A stretch of DNA of 64,000 nt from Obelidium mucronatum (lineage: Eukaryota; Chytridiomycota; Chytridiomycetes; Chytridiales; Chytriomycetaceae): contig JAIVFH010000073.1 in the NCBI GenBank assembly GCA_025765595.1, positions 1-64,000 on the forward strand, in the 5' to 3' direction. Position numbers and translations under genes: made by a program. Of the stretch, positions 42,599 through 52,618 are shown piece after piece. Numbering within the stretch: the first letter of the stretch is position 1; every line of letters starts with the position of its first letter. The notes under the pieces are model-generated. The model made no database searches. It saw only the letters and a program-made list of their open reading frames with translations, and had not been told where the DNA came from.

Positions 42599-43879
42599 TC
42601 ATTGATATTTACCTTCTTCCGCTTTTCGTTTCAATCCTTTGGGCGCCTCGATTACAGGAGGTGGAACAACGTTACGTGGCAACTTCTCAGGCTTGGTTGG
42701 TAATGGAGCATTTCTGAAGTAGCAGTGATTTAAGGCATCGAACGCAGAGATTCTCTTCAAGGGATCATAAACGAAAAAATTCTCGAGCAGATCCAAAGCA
42801 TCGTTTCCTGCGGCAGTAAACAGTGTTTGTAGCGGTGTCTTTGGGTACATTGGGAACTCCAAGTTCTTCTTGTCTGGTAAATCCAAGAATCCCTTCGGAC
42901 AAGGAAAAAATAGAGCGTTTTTTTTGAATAAGCAGACCAATGACCGGGGTTGAACTTACAGGCCATTCTTCCTCCGTCGGTGTTCCCAGCGCCCGGAATA
43001 TTGTTTGTAATTGTCCCAAATCTGAGTCTCCCGCCAGATACGGTGTTCGCAGCAATAACTCAGCGAAAATGCACCCAATAGCCCAAATATCAACACCGCC
43101 GCCGTAATATTGCCCACCGAGCAACAATTCGGGTGCTCTATACCAACGGGTGACAACTTGAGAAGTCATTGGTCGGTTGCAGCTCCCAAAGTCTCTGGCC
43201 AAACCAAAATCCCCCACTTTCAAAGTTCCATCAGCCGCAATAAACAAGTTGTTTGGTTTCAAATCACGGTGCAGAATAAAATTACGATGGCAATGGTATG
43301 TTCCACGCAGAGTCATGAGAAGCCACGATTTCACGTCAGCTGTTGTAAGAATTGAATTTCAATGCATTTTTGAGTTTCCTATGGTTGTGGGTGTGGCCGT
43401 GTGGTTAACATCACCTGCGTTAAACACCACGTTCTTGTTTTTGATGATTGCTTCCAAATCAGAGTCCATTAATTCAAGAATCATATTCAGGTTCTTTTTG
43501 TGCGAAAAGACTTCTATAAGCTACGTTTTCATTGGAGAAGTGGAGACAGTTGGTGGGTGAGTGAACTGTCTCTCTCTCTCTCTTTCAAAAACAACAACAA
43601 CAATATGACCCGTACTTCAACGACATTCGTATGTTTCAGTTCCTTCAAGAATTTGACTTCGCGTATGGAGGGAATGTCGAGGCCGTCTTTGAACTGGCCA
43701 AGCTTGATCTTCTTGATGGCCACCTTTCGATTCGTTTCAAGCTCAATACCTTCCAAGGTCCAATTGAGCAAACAATTGCAAATCGTTTGGTATTTAATTC
43801 ATTTTTGTGGGCACATACCTCGATATACAACGGCAAAGGTACCCTCTCCAATCTTTTCATCCTTCTGGTATTTTTCCAT
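42599..43879 (-). CDS. CDK7: Cyclin-dependent kinase 7 (Kin28 type)
   Basis: Exons 43879-43819, 43749-43616, 43520-43415, 43339-42960 and 42892-42599 give 324 residues. Motifs in order: glycine loop [18 protein letters not shown] (ATP lysine), [10 protein letters not shown] in the place of the PSTAIRE helix, [10 protein letters not shown] (catalytic loop), [11 protein letters not shown], and activation loop [14 protein letters not shown] with a Thr just before it. The [22 protein letters not shown] form is that of CDK7/Kin28 rather than CDK1. The kinase subunit of TFIIH phosphorylates the RNA polymerase II C-terminal domain and activates other CDKs. A basic tail [10 protein letters not shown] may be nuclear targeting. 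It is convergent with the MEA1-like gene. Confidence 0.9.
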
Positions 43880-44187
43880 TTTTATAATAATAAATAGTAA
43901 CTTAAACCATTATATTTATATATATAATAAATCCAAAAAGATGAGAATATTAAAATTCTGCAGCAACAGGTACAAGACGCAGCAGAATAGGAAATCAAAT
44001 AAGCAACAATTGTATATGTACAAAGTAGATAGCGCAGTATCAAAAAGAGTTTTTTTATTCACGACAGCAGTGTCAGTCCCTATTGTTTAACTCAATGAAA
44101 TAGAGACATAGAATTTGTTGTAAGCGTTTATTCTGTTCAGTATTTTTTTTTGCTTATCTATGTGAATCACGAGGAAAAAACAAAAAA
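43880..44187. promoter_or_regulatory. Divergent promoter region CDK7 / ILV6
   Basis: 308 bp of AT-rich sequence between two divergent starts, with a TATATTTATATATATAATAA run near 43911-43930 that could serve as a TATA-like or nucleosome-depleted region. No gene. Confidence 0.4.
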
Positions 44188-45144
44188 ATGATAGGACTGA
44201 TTGCAAGACGGTTTGCAGCTGTCCCAGCAGCCCTCCGCCTGCCTGCGCCGCAGCGTGCCTTCTCCGCATCGCCCAAAGCATTCGTGGTCGACATCTCAGC
44301 TAGAAAACCTGCCCGTCTCCGACGCATCAACCCCTTGGCCATCCTGGGGACCAACGCCCCACCCGAGCCCGAAGAAGCGGTAGATAACATCCTGTACAAC
44401 GCGCCCAAGGCGTCCAAGGGCCCGACTAACCGCCACGTGCTGACGCTGCTTGTGGCCAACGAGACGGGTGTGCTGTCGCGCATCTCGGGGGTGATTGCGG
44501 CGCGCGGCTTCAACATCGAGTCGATCGTGGTGTGCAAGACCGAGGTGCCCGCGCTGAGCCGCATGACAGTTGTGCTCAAGGGCCAGGCGGCCGAGGTTGA
44601 GCAGGCGCGGCGCCAGCTGGACGACCTTGTGCCGGTGTGGGCCGTGCTGGACTACACGGGCACGCCGATCGTCGAGCGCGAGCTGGCGCTGGTCAAGGTG
44701 TCCGCGATTCCGCCCGAGGCCGAGGCCGCGCACGACGAGCTGGCGCTGACGCCCGACGCCGCGGCCCGCGCCGGCGGCGCAATGAGCCCCATCATGGCCG
44801 CCGGCTTCCACCGCCAGAACGTCATTGCGCTGGCTCAAAACATGGGCGCCGTCGTCGAGGACATCAGCCACGACGCCATTGTGCTGCAGCTGACTGCCAA
44901 GCCCGAAAAGGTCGATGCCTTCGTGTCCCTCATGAAGCCATACGGGCTCGTCGAAGTTGTTCGTTCTGGTAATCTTCCTTTCTTTTTCTTTGACTGCCGC
45001 TATACTTGCTTACGTCTTACGCTACGTTGTACAGGTTGCATGGCCGTTCCACGCTCCCCAATTGAAACATATGACGAAACCAACGGCGAGGAACCAGTTT
45101 CTGCCGCCATGGCTGTCGATGCCTCCCAGCTCCCACCAGGTTAA
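44188..45144 (+). CDS. ILV6: Acetolactate synthase regulatory (small) subunit, mitochondrial
   Basis: Exons 44188-44968 and 45035-45144 give 296 residues. A mitochondrial presequence (MIGLIARRFAAVPAAL...) is followed by the ACT domain (HVLTLLVANETGVLSRISGV, FNIESIVVCKTEVP), which binds valine, and the second conserved region (IALAQNMGAVVEDISHDAIV, VDAFVSLMKPYGLVEVVRSG). The subunit controls acetohydroxyacid synthase, the first common step of branched-chain amino acid synthesis. The protein agrees in size and block order with yeast Ilv6. The stretch 44440-44950 is far richer in G+C than the rest. A short C-terminal extension with several Pro/Ala residues comes from exon 2. Confidence 0.92.
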   Translation: MIGLIARRFAAVPAALRLPAPQRAFSASPKAFVVDISARKPARLRRINPLAILGTNAPPEPEEAVDNILYNAPKASKGPTNRHVLTLLVANETGVLSRISGVIAARGFNIESIVVCKTEVPALSRMTVVLKGQAAEVEQARRQLDDLVPVWAVLDYTGTPIVERELALVKVSAIPPEAEAAHDELALTPDAAARAGGAMSPIMAAGFHRQNVIALAQNMGAVVEDISHDAIVLQLTAKPEKVDAFVSLMKPYGLVEVVRSGNLPFFFFDCRYTCLRLTLRCTGCMAVPRSPIETYDETNGEEPVSAAMAVDASQLPPG

Positions 45145-45240
45145 ATTGTTTCACCGTTTGGAATAAAAAAAATGGTCCACGTTGGCCAAAACTTTTCGTG
45201 TTATTCGGCAAAAAACGATTTTTTTTTGTATTTATGCTGC

Positions 45241-47192
45241 TCAAAGACGGGCGTTCTTTGGGAATGACTTCAACGCCATTCTCACACCCAAATCGGCCAT
45301 AATTTCCTCACTTCCACCCAAGATGGAACCATACTTGTAAGTTCTTTGGAACCCTTCGACAATGGACCCCAAACCAGTCTTGGTAATAGCACGGCCACCC
45401 AAAATCTGGACAGCTTCATCCGAAACATTATGAGCGACTCGAGTGGATTGGTACTTCAACAGAGCAATGGGACCAGCGAGATGCAAACTTTGCTCCTTGT
45501 ACGACATCTTGCACATGTTGTACGTGACACTTTCCAACCAGTTTTGAACAGCTTCTACCTACAAACAAAAGTTCACACAAGTCAGTATCATCTCAAAAGT
45601 AGCTTTTTTTTTCAAGAATTACCTCTGCAACCATTTTTGCAAGCTTAAAACGAATCACTGGCTGCTCAATCAAAGGTTTCCCAAACACTTTTCTTTGCAC
45701 TGCCCACTTGAAGGCTTCCTCCGTGACCAATCTCGATCCTCGGTTCACTGCACAAATAATCAACCAACGCTCATGGTTGAAATTGTACATGATCACTGGG
45801 AATCCTTGGTTCTCCTTTCCAATCAAGTTCTCCACTGGAACCTTGACATTGTCATATGTAATGTAGGCAGTTCCCGCAGCTGAAGAGTAAGAGGTCTTCA
45901 TTTGCTTGGTTTCGAGACCTTCTGTGCGTTCAATGAGAAGCATTGAGACTCCATTATGACCGGCACCACCAGTTCTGTGGCGGACAGTTAGGTTTGAAAA
46001 CCGAAAGCAAAAATTGCGAAAAAAAAAACAGGGTATATACCTGACTGCAGTCACAAAGTAATCGCTGAAATGTCCATTGGTTATCCACTTCTTAACCCCA
46101 TTCACAATGTAAAACTTTCCACAAGGCGTCTTTTTTGCCGTACAGCGAATATTAGCCACGTCAGAGCCTGCGTAAGCTAAATAATAAAGAGGAATAATTG
46201 AAAATTAGCTATAGTAAAAGATAACATGTGTTCTAACGTTCAGTGATGGCCAAACAGATTCTCTTGTCTCCAGAAAGAACACCAGGAACCACTTTTTGAA
46301 TCATTTCCTTGGATCCAAATGCAAGAACTGGTGGAAGTCCAATAACAAACCTAAGCGAAACGCTCTTGTTGGTTGATTTTATATATATAAAAAAGCATAT
46401 TTTTACCCAGCGCCAAGTCCATCTGCAAAACCTGGAGAACCAAGGCGAGCAATCTCTTCATGAGCAATCAACTCGTGAAAGTAGTCTGTATTCCTTTTTT
46501 AAAAAGAAAAGAAAAGAAAACAGCGATAATAAAAAACACTGACCAAACTGGTCGGGTTTCACGCCGGCAGGAAGGCTTGGAACCAACTTGAGGTGCTGCC
46601 CAGGCCCAATGCGTGAGGCCAGGAGCCCAAAACGACCCATGGCTTGATACAGCTCCAACGCAATTTTGCCGCCATTATCTTCATATTCTTGAGCATGTGG
46701 ACGAAGCTCAGTGTCCTACAATAGTTGGGGGCGTGTTAAAACAAAAAGGGATTTGTTATTTCAGCCCCATGTGGCGCGTCGCGAACCACATGGGACTGAA
46801 CAACATTCACGCCGACGAACCACAAACAGGCGCACCGCCTTTCTAAAGGCCACGTGGCTCTCGTTGAAGTACGGCGACTTTGCGCCCATCCAGTAGGCGT
46901 CCTCGGCGTACGGCACGGCCGACAGCGAGCCCGCCTCCTGCAGAATCTTTGGCTTTTCGCCGGCGACGGCGCCGACGGCAAACTTGGCGAAGCGCAGCAG
47001 CACCGAGTGGCGGTGCAGGCTGTAAAACTCGTCCGTCGCGTCAGTGCCCGCAACCTCGACCAGCACGTGCTCGCCGCCCGGGTGCGCCGCCGCGAACCGC
47101 GTCAGGTCGTACACCACAGAGTCGATGACCACCCAGAGGTCGTCGGCCTTGTTGTGGCGGGCCACCTCGTCGCGCGAATACTGTTTGGCCAT
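45241..47192 (-). CDS. Cytochrome b5 - acyl-CoA dehydrogenase fusion
   Basis: Exons: 47192-46821, 46715-46544, 46485-46407, 46350-46238, 46176-46041, 45974-45623 and 45558-45241, giving 513 residues. Residues 1-80 are a cytochrome b5 domain with both haem histidines (AHPGGEHVL and SLHRHSV). The rest is an acyl-CoA dehydrogenase: ICLAITEPYAGSDVANI, KKWITNGHFSDYF, then TGGAGHNGVSMLLIER and, at the C-terminus, QILGGRAITKTG plus GSEEIMADLGVR. The fused haem domain could take electrons instead of ETF; such fusions are known in fungi. The first splice site (GTTCGT) is weak and could be three bases different. There is no presequence before the b5 domain, so a mitochondrial location is doubtful; exon 1 is GC-rich. 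Confidence 0.88.
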
Positions 47193-47241
47193 GTGTGTTT
47201 CTTTCTTTCTTTTTTTTTTTATTTATTGTTTATTCTGTTAA

Positions 47242-49376
47242 TCAGTTGTGCAGCACCAGCTGGTTCTTGACGCAGTCCGTCGAGCAGTACTTGTACTGGA
47301 ACTTCTCAAAAGTTGCTGCTGGCGTCAGCAGTTTGGCGCAGTTGGAGCACTTTCCTTGCTGTGCACGAAATCGGGCTTCGGCAGCCAATGCCCTAAATCC
47401 CATGAGAAATATCGCAAATCAGATTACCAATCGAGTAAATGGAAGGGTAAAAAAGGGTACCTCTTTTCTCGGTCCAGCTGCATTCGTCGTTCAGGAGTCA
47501 TCCCAATAGCCTCGCGTTCTGACTTTGCCAACTTACTGAACACGTTGGCTTTTTTAGCTCTCTCCGCCTTCTCCTCCTCTTCCGCTCTCTTCTTGGCTTC
47601 AACAACTTCCCTAGCAGCAGCCGCTTCCGCCAACTCCTTATTCCTCTGCTCCAACGACTCCTTCTGCTTCTGCTTTTGCTTCTTTTTCTTTTCCCTCTCC
47701 TTCTCCTTCTGCTGTGCTTCCAGCTCTTTTGTCAACGGAGACGGAACAAGCGCTCCACCAACCCAATCAAACCTGGGTTCCTTATGCAATTCCAAATCCT
47801 CTGCATACGCACGACGGAACGCGTCCCGGACTTCCTTGGTTTCCGCCAACGCGTACGCCGGTCTCCCCTTTCCTTCCGCCTCACGAATCGTCGGGTCCGC
47901 TCCTACACTCAACAAGTAGGCCACGATTTCATGGCTGCCCGATGCGCTGGAAACATGAAGTAATGTCGTTCCGTGCGTGTAATCAAGGGTTGTGTTGATG
48001 AGGGTGGGGATTTCGGTGGACGCGTGTTTGGATTCGACTTCTTTGCGGAATAGGTCGAATTTGTTGCGTTTGCAAAAGTCGAGGAGTTTGGGGAAAGGTT
48101 CTTCTGGTTGACGTTGCTGCTGCTGCTGCTGTTGTTGTTGCTGTCCATTAGATTCAGAGGCCGACACAGACAATGACTTGAGTTGAGTTGCTGGACTGTT
48201 TGGTGCGCCACTCAATGTTTCCTTTGGTTGTGGTGGACTATACTCGCGAATGTATACAGTTGAAAGCTCAGTGAAAGCGCGAGTCAGTTCCGTGATTGTC
48301 GGGCGGTTTGTAATGAAGGGATACCCACGAACACGTGGATCTGTGCTACTCAGAAGCTGTTCATTGAAAAACACAGTCTTGCGTGCGTTTCTGGGTGGAC
48401 AACGGATAAATATTCTTGAGGAGGATTGAATGTGGGGTGCCCATTGTTCCAATAGATTTTGAATGTCTTGCTGTACAATTATTAGAGAGAGAAAAAGAGT
48501 TGGCGTGAGTTTGTTGATGTTTTTTCAAAATATTTCAACAAAAACCTGCAACATCATTTCATTGTGCCGACGCAAATTGGAACCAGCAGAATTTGCTTTT
48601 CCTTTCGAGTTATCATTTGCACTTTGAGCACCACCTTGCTTTCGTCGAGTAGTGTATCTGTGGAACGTCTTGTGTTCAATCACAACAGGTGGACTGCTCG
48701 TATTGTTTTTATAAACAGTAGGTGCCGATGCTTCAAAAACGGCAGCAGCAAAGTGACCGGCAGAAAACATGATCAAAGTCCATTTCGGGGTTTGACTTGG
48801 CGTAGGTTGTGGGTGCTGCAAACGTACAAGCTCGTCCTTCAGAGATACGGTCATTGCATCCTTCTTATTAAAGAGAACTTGCTTCAGTACAAACACAGCC
48901 AGGGTCGGCCAGTCCTTGAGAGCAAAAGCCACGAATGGTGACCCTTGGTTTTGTGCCAACAGGTCGTGTGAGTCATCGTCCACAGGTGCTTGCTCTGCCC
49001 CTTGCTCTTCAGACCCATCCTCATCACTCTCGTTTTCGCTTTCACTGTTTTCATTGTTGGTGCTGCTGTTGTGGTCAAGTTGCTGTTGCTCAAAATCCTG
49101 CTCGCCCAACGTATCCTTCTTGAGCAATCGACGCTTCACGTTTGTGCTGTGCCAGAGACTGCGAAAGTGGGCTCGCTGTTGCTCTACAGATTCAAAGACA
49201 GATACGCCGCATGTCCCGCAAGAGAAACCGCGCCCGTCAGAGTCAGCCTCGACCAGCGATGAAACCAAAGGCTCTGTGACAACGGATACAGGCGCTTCGC
49301 TTGTCAACTGACTTAGAAGCTGTGTTGGAAGCGCGAAAAGCGAGAGTCTGGTGCCAGCAGTGATTGCACTTGTCAT
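47242..49376 (-). CDS. VMS1: Vms1/ANKZF1-type tRNA endonuclease/release factor
   Basis: Exons 49376-48546, 48470-47461 and 47392-47242 give 663 residues. Order of domains: a C2H2-like finger (FSCGTCGVSVFESVEQQRAH), an acidic linker, the VLRF1 domain with the catalytic-loop motif RKQGGAQSANDN, a Gln run near 48130, ankyrin repeats (GTTLLHVSSASGSHEIVAYL), a Lys/Glu coiled coil, and a C-terminal zinc cluster (CSNCAKLL, YKYCSTDC). Vms1 acts in ribosome quality control at stalled 60S subunits and releases the nascent chain by cleaving tRNA; the conserved Gln of the loop is present. Length and order match yeast Vms1 well. Confidence 0.9.
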
Positions 49377-49518
49377 TTTCTGGTAATAAATCAGTATTTT
49401 ATGGATTTAAAAGATTTGTTTTTTTTTCTCACTTGGAACGTCACTGATCCACAAAGTTTTTATTTTTTGAGTTTTGAAGCACATATGAGGTGGGGATATG
49501 AATTGCCGAGGGCAACTG

Positions 49519-49558
49519 GCAAAAAAAAAGAAAAAAAAAAAAAAAAAAAAAAAAAAAG
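49519..49558 (+). repeat. Poly(A) tract
   Basis: An almost pure run of about 35 A residues (interrupted by G) lies between the apyrase stop and the Vms1 promoter. It has no retroposon-like target duplication that I can see. Confidence 0.8.
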
Positions 49559-49564
49559 AATGAA

Positions 49565-51271
49565 TTATTTATCATGAGGCTCGATCAACGACGAGACATG
49601 CAGTAGCATTGCTCCCAACGTCCAACTAATTTTAAAACCATTGAGTTCATTGGCTGGCTCGAATGGACTGGCTTTATAGTGTTGAGTTGTCTTGTCAAGA
49701 ACGTGTTCGCGGGGTATTCCAAACCCGTCGTGCAGAATTTCCAGCACCCATGCCGACTTGAAACATTGTAATTGCAATCGATTTTCCTCGACGCTTCCAG
49801 GTTCCAAAGAGCCTGGCCCGTGTGTGTCAATGTAACGTTCTTTTAACATCTCGTAAGGGCCTTGACACACGAGTTCAGCATTCTTTGCGAATTCACTGAA
49901 GTGGTATGCACCTCCGTGGGTTACTGCTCCTGGAACAGAAGTAGGGGTATAATAGTATTCGGAGACGCCAATGAATCGATGTTTTGAGAAATCCGAAATT
50001 GGGGCAGACACTCCATCAAACAAACACGGCTGTTTGTCACAAGGTGCATGCTTTCGCAAATGCGGATGTAATCCAGCCAGACATTGCTGCAAGGAGCCTG
50101 TCCCGACTAGATCTGGGATACCTGTTGTTCTAGTATTCGAAGAAGCTTTTGATGATGAGGCAATAACTCTGGACAGGTACTTGTCGTCCTTCAAAGCGAG
50201 ATTGTTGGGCAGACACGGATCACGCACAGCGCCGCCTGGCACTGCCGGCTCTTTCCCCTTGGCGCCAATCAAACCGGCATCCCCCGCCAAGCCTTCAACG
50301 TATCGCCGGCGAGCTTCGTTCACGCCAAAGCCCAGGAACGTGGACACAAAGACCGAATAGGTGACGCTCTTGCCGTCGAGCGTGCGCAGCGTCACGTCGC
50401 GCAGCACGTCGCGGTGGGCGGCCTTCATCGCGGCGACGGGCTCGAACGCAAACTGCGTGCTCGCGCCGCCCATGTCCAGGAAGCCGAAGGTCGGCGGCGA
50501 GTCCGGGCGCGGCGGCGGCGGCGTCTGGCGCGCGGGCGGCGCGAAGCCGGCGTTGAGGTAGTTGACGGCCAGCCAGCCGTACAGGCCCTCGTCCTCGCCG
50601 CTGATGATGCGGAAGCGCGCGTCGCAGTCGTCGCCGACGTCGAACGCGCTGCCCAACCGCACGGCGCGGCACGCGTAGCGCATCAGCCGGTCGCGCGCGT
50701 CGCCGCCAACCAGCCGCATGCCTGCTGTTGCGAGGAAGAACAGCGGCGTGGCCGCGTGCTTGGCCGCCGGCACCGCCGCCTGCGCGAACTCGACGAGCGG
50801 CGCGAGGTACGCCGCCGTCGCCGCGAGGCTGGGCCCGTCGGCCGCCTCCGCGAGCGCGGACAGCCCGGGCGCGATGCTGGCGAACGAGTCGCGGTGCGCC
50901 ATCCAGTCCGGGAACGCCTTGGTGATCACCGGCAACTGGCCAGGCGCTCCGCCCTCGAGCTTCCACGAATACACAAGCAGCCGGGTGCCCGAGGACCCCG
51001 CATCAACCACGATGCCGAACGAGCGGTCCTTCTGCCACTCCGCGAGCAGCGTCTCGTTTGTCCCACCGCCAAACAAGTCAAAGTTGAAATCGAGAAAGTC
51101 AAAGTCCAGCGACGGGAGCGCCATCCAGGAGAACATGCCGTTGTAGTCGAATCCCTGTGGCTCTGCTATCTCCGTCTCTGTCTGTGCCATGATCCCATCT
51201 CCCACAAGATGCAGAAGCAGAAGCAGTAGCAGCAGCAGCTCAGACCGGGCGGGCAGAAGCGTGTGCAGCAT
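49565..51271 (-). CDS. GDA1/CD39 family apyrase (nucleoside phosphatase)
   Basis: An intronless 568-residue protein. Start chosen at the ATG 51271, which gives a signal sequence with an 8-Leu run; the frame stays open upstream but overlaps the stop of the neighbour. All apyrase conserved regions are present: ACR1 VVDAGSSGTR, ACR2 FFLATAGMRLV, ACR3 ISGEDEGLYGWLAVNYLN, ACR4 GFLDMGGASTQFAFE and ACR5 FKISWTLGAML. The enzyme hydrolyses NTP/NDP in the secretory lumen or outside the cell. There is no clear C-terminal membrane anchor, so a soluble secreted or signal-anchored form is likely. The first half (50280-51050) is extremely GC-rich, the second half is not. Confidence 0.9.
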   Translation of the reverse strand: MLHTLLPARSELLLLLLLLLHLVGDGIMAQTETEIAEPQGFDYNGMFSWMALPSLDFDFLDFNFDLFGGGTNETLLAEWQKDRSFGIVVDAGSSGTRLLVYSWKLEGGAPGQLPVITKAFPDWMAHRDSFASIAPGLSALAEAADGPSLAATAAYLAPLVEFAQAAVPAAKHAATPLFFLATAGMRLVGGDARDRLMRYACRAVRLGSAFDVGDDCDARFRIISGEDEGLYGWLAVNYLNAGFAPPARQTPPPPRPDSPPTFGFLDMGGASTQFAFEPVAAMKAAHRDVLRDVTLRTLDGKSVTYSVFVSTFLGFGVNEARRRYVEGLAGDAGLIGAKGKEPAVPGGAVRDPCLPNNLALKDDKYLSRVIASSSKASSNTRTTGIPDLVGTGSLQQCLAGLHPHLRKHAPCDKQPCLFDGVSAPISDFSKHRFIGVSEYYYTPTSVPGAVTHGGAYHFSEFAKNAELVCQGPYEMLKERYIDTHGPGSLEPGSVEENRLQLQCFKSAWVLEILHDGFGIPREHVLDKTTQHYKASPFEPANELNGFKISWTLGAMLLHVSSLIEPHDK

Positions 51272-51329
51272 GACTTGAACCCCTTCCAATTTAGAAGAAA
51301 AAACAATTGACAGTGTGCACACAAACAAA

Positions 51330-52154
51330 TTATTGATCAATTTTGTGTCGAAGGAAAAACGTTGCATTCCGCTCCATGAGAAAGAATTCCGTTGCTGAGC
51401 CTTGGATAAGAGCTGCATGCGCTGCTGCAGGAAGGAGGGGCGCAATGTCGGAATTTCCAAAACACCGTCCTCCCCCGCAAACCACAAAGCCTTCCCCATT
51501 CTCGCTTAACCAGACAAATTCAACAACAGCTCCTTTGGTTCTACAGTAGTCTTGTAACTGTTTTGGAACGTTTCTATACACACATGATCCATCACGGAAC
51601 TTTGCAAACCAACTGTCATTGCTTCCAAATACAACCAACTCCGGCTTCAAGCCGCAGGCAATCCTAATATTTATCTGATTTTGTAAATCAGCGCAGCAGC
51701 CCCCGCCAAAGAAGGCACTTCCATCCCGCATCAACACAACAAATTGGTCACGCGACCCAATTGAAACTTGATCAACTCCTTCAAGCTGAACCGAAAGAAG
51801 AACCATCAACAACTCTGTCGGAATGTTTTGATAAGTCACTCTGCCGTCAAAGTCCACTGCCACAAATCCGCCTGCCTGTGAACTCAAGCCAACACACTTT
51901 GTGGTGGAAGCCAAATTGGGTGAAAATGAATTCCAAGCAGCAATGTTGTGCATGTATGAAGAGCCCTTTGATTGATGCATTCTGGACATTTCAAGCTTCC
52001 GCCGCCTGCGATCGTCGTTGCCCGAATCATGATCATGATCCCTTTCGTCGCCATAGCCATGATCTTTCCTTTCGTCTATGGATTGGAACTGTTCCCGCAA
52101 CCTCTGACGAGCTTGATGATTCCAGTCATCATGATTCAAGATGGCCACCGTCAT
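51330..52154 (-). CDS. Unrecognised 274-residue protein with possible beta-propeller-like repeats
   Basis: An intronless frame. The first 60 residues are charged (Asp/Arg/His-rich). The rest has about four imperfect repeats of a hydrophobic strand ending in an Arg/Asn-Asp-Gly/Arg turn (FVAVDFDGRVTYQNIP, FVVLMRDGSAFFGGG, WFAKFRDGSCVYRNVP, FVVCGGGRCF), spaced about 45-55 residues. This is reminiscent of RCC1- or propeller-type blades, but I cannot name the family. It lies 58 bp upstream of the apyrase start on the same strand. No signal peptide or membrane segment. Confidence 0.6.
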   Translation of the reverse strand: MTVAILNHDDWNHQARQRLREQFQSIDERKDHGYGDERDHDHDSGNDDRRRRKLEMSRMHQSKGSSYMHNIAAWNSFSPNLASTTKCVGLSSQAGGFVAVDFDGRVTYQNIPTELLMVLLSVQLEGVDQVSIGSRDQFVVLMRDGSAFFGGGCCADLQNQINIRIACGLKPELVVFGSNDSWFAKFRDGSCVYRNVPKQLQDYCRTKGAVVEFVWLSENGEGFVVCGGGRCFGNSDIAPLLPAAAHAALIQGSATEFFLMERNATFFLRHKIDQ

Positions 52155-52618
52155 GGTTTGGTTTTCCCTTTTCGATTTTTTTTTTTGGCCCGAAGTATTA
52201 TTTTACTTGATGAAGAAAAAACAAAACCCAAGCCTCATTGTCATCATTTGACATTTGCTTGTTCTTCGTTCTGCTGGGAAGTGAAAGATAACTATTTGCC
52301 GAAAATAAAACACAATCAAAGGATATGAATCTCGTTACTTTTGGCGAATGTTTTCCATTTGCCTGGCTCCTTGAATTCGACGACAGGAGAAAAACAAGTT
52401 CAAATAATCGGGGAAGTCAGTTGTACGCCCTCTTCGAGTTTTACCGCTGCCATCACATTGGTAATACCGGGTTTTTCATCAATGACATGAATTCACAGCA
52501 TCATCAGAGTGAGTAAGTTGGATAACAGACTCTTTATTGGTCCTTCATACCACAGTGTTACATTTTCGGTACGGCTTGTCCTTTGTTGTATCATAATTAT
52601 TAAAATCTCCAGAAAAAT
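52155..52618. promoter_or_regulatory. Intergenic region between divergent genes
   Basis: 464 bp without a supported gene. A small plus frame at 52325-52516 has no motif and I do not call it. Promoters for the unrecognised minus-strand gene and the channel gene should lie here. Confidence 0.4.

Noticed and set aside
49565..51499. Longer N-terminus for the apyrase starting at 51499
   Set aside because: It would overlap the 3' end of the upstream gene on the same strand and bury the signal peptide that begins at 51271.
52325..52516. Small plus-strand ORF of 63 codons between two genes
   Set aside because: No motif, no conserved features and no good start context; it sits in a promoter-sized gap.
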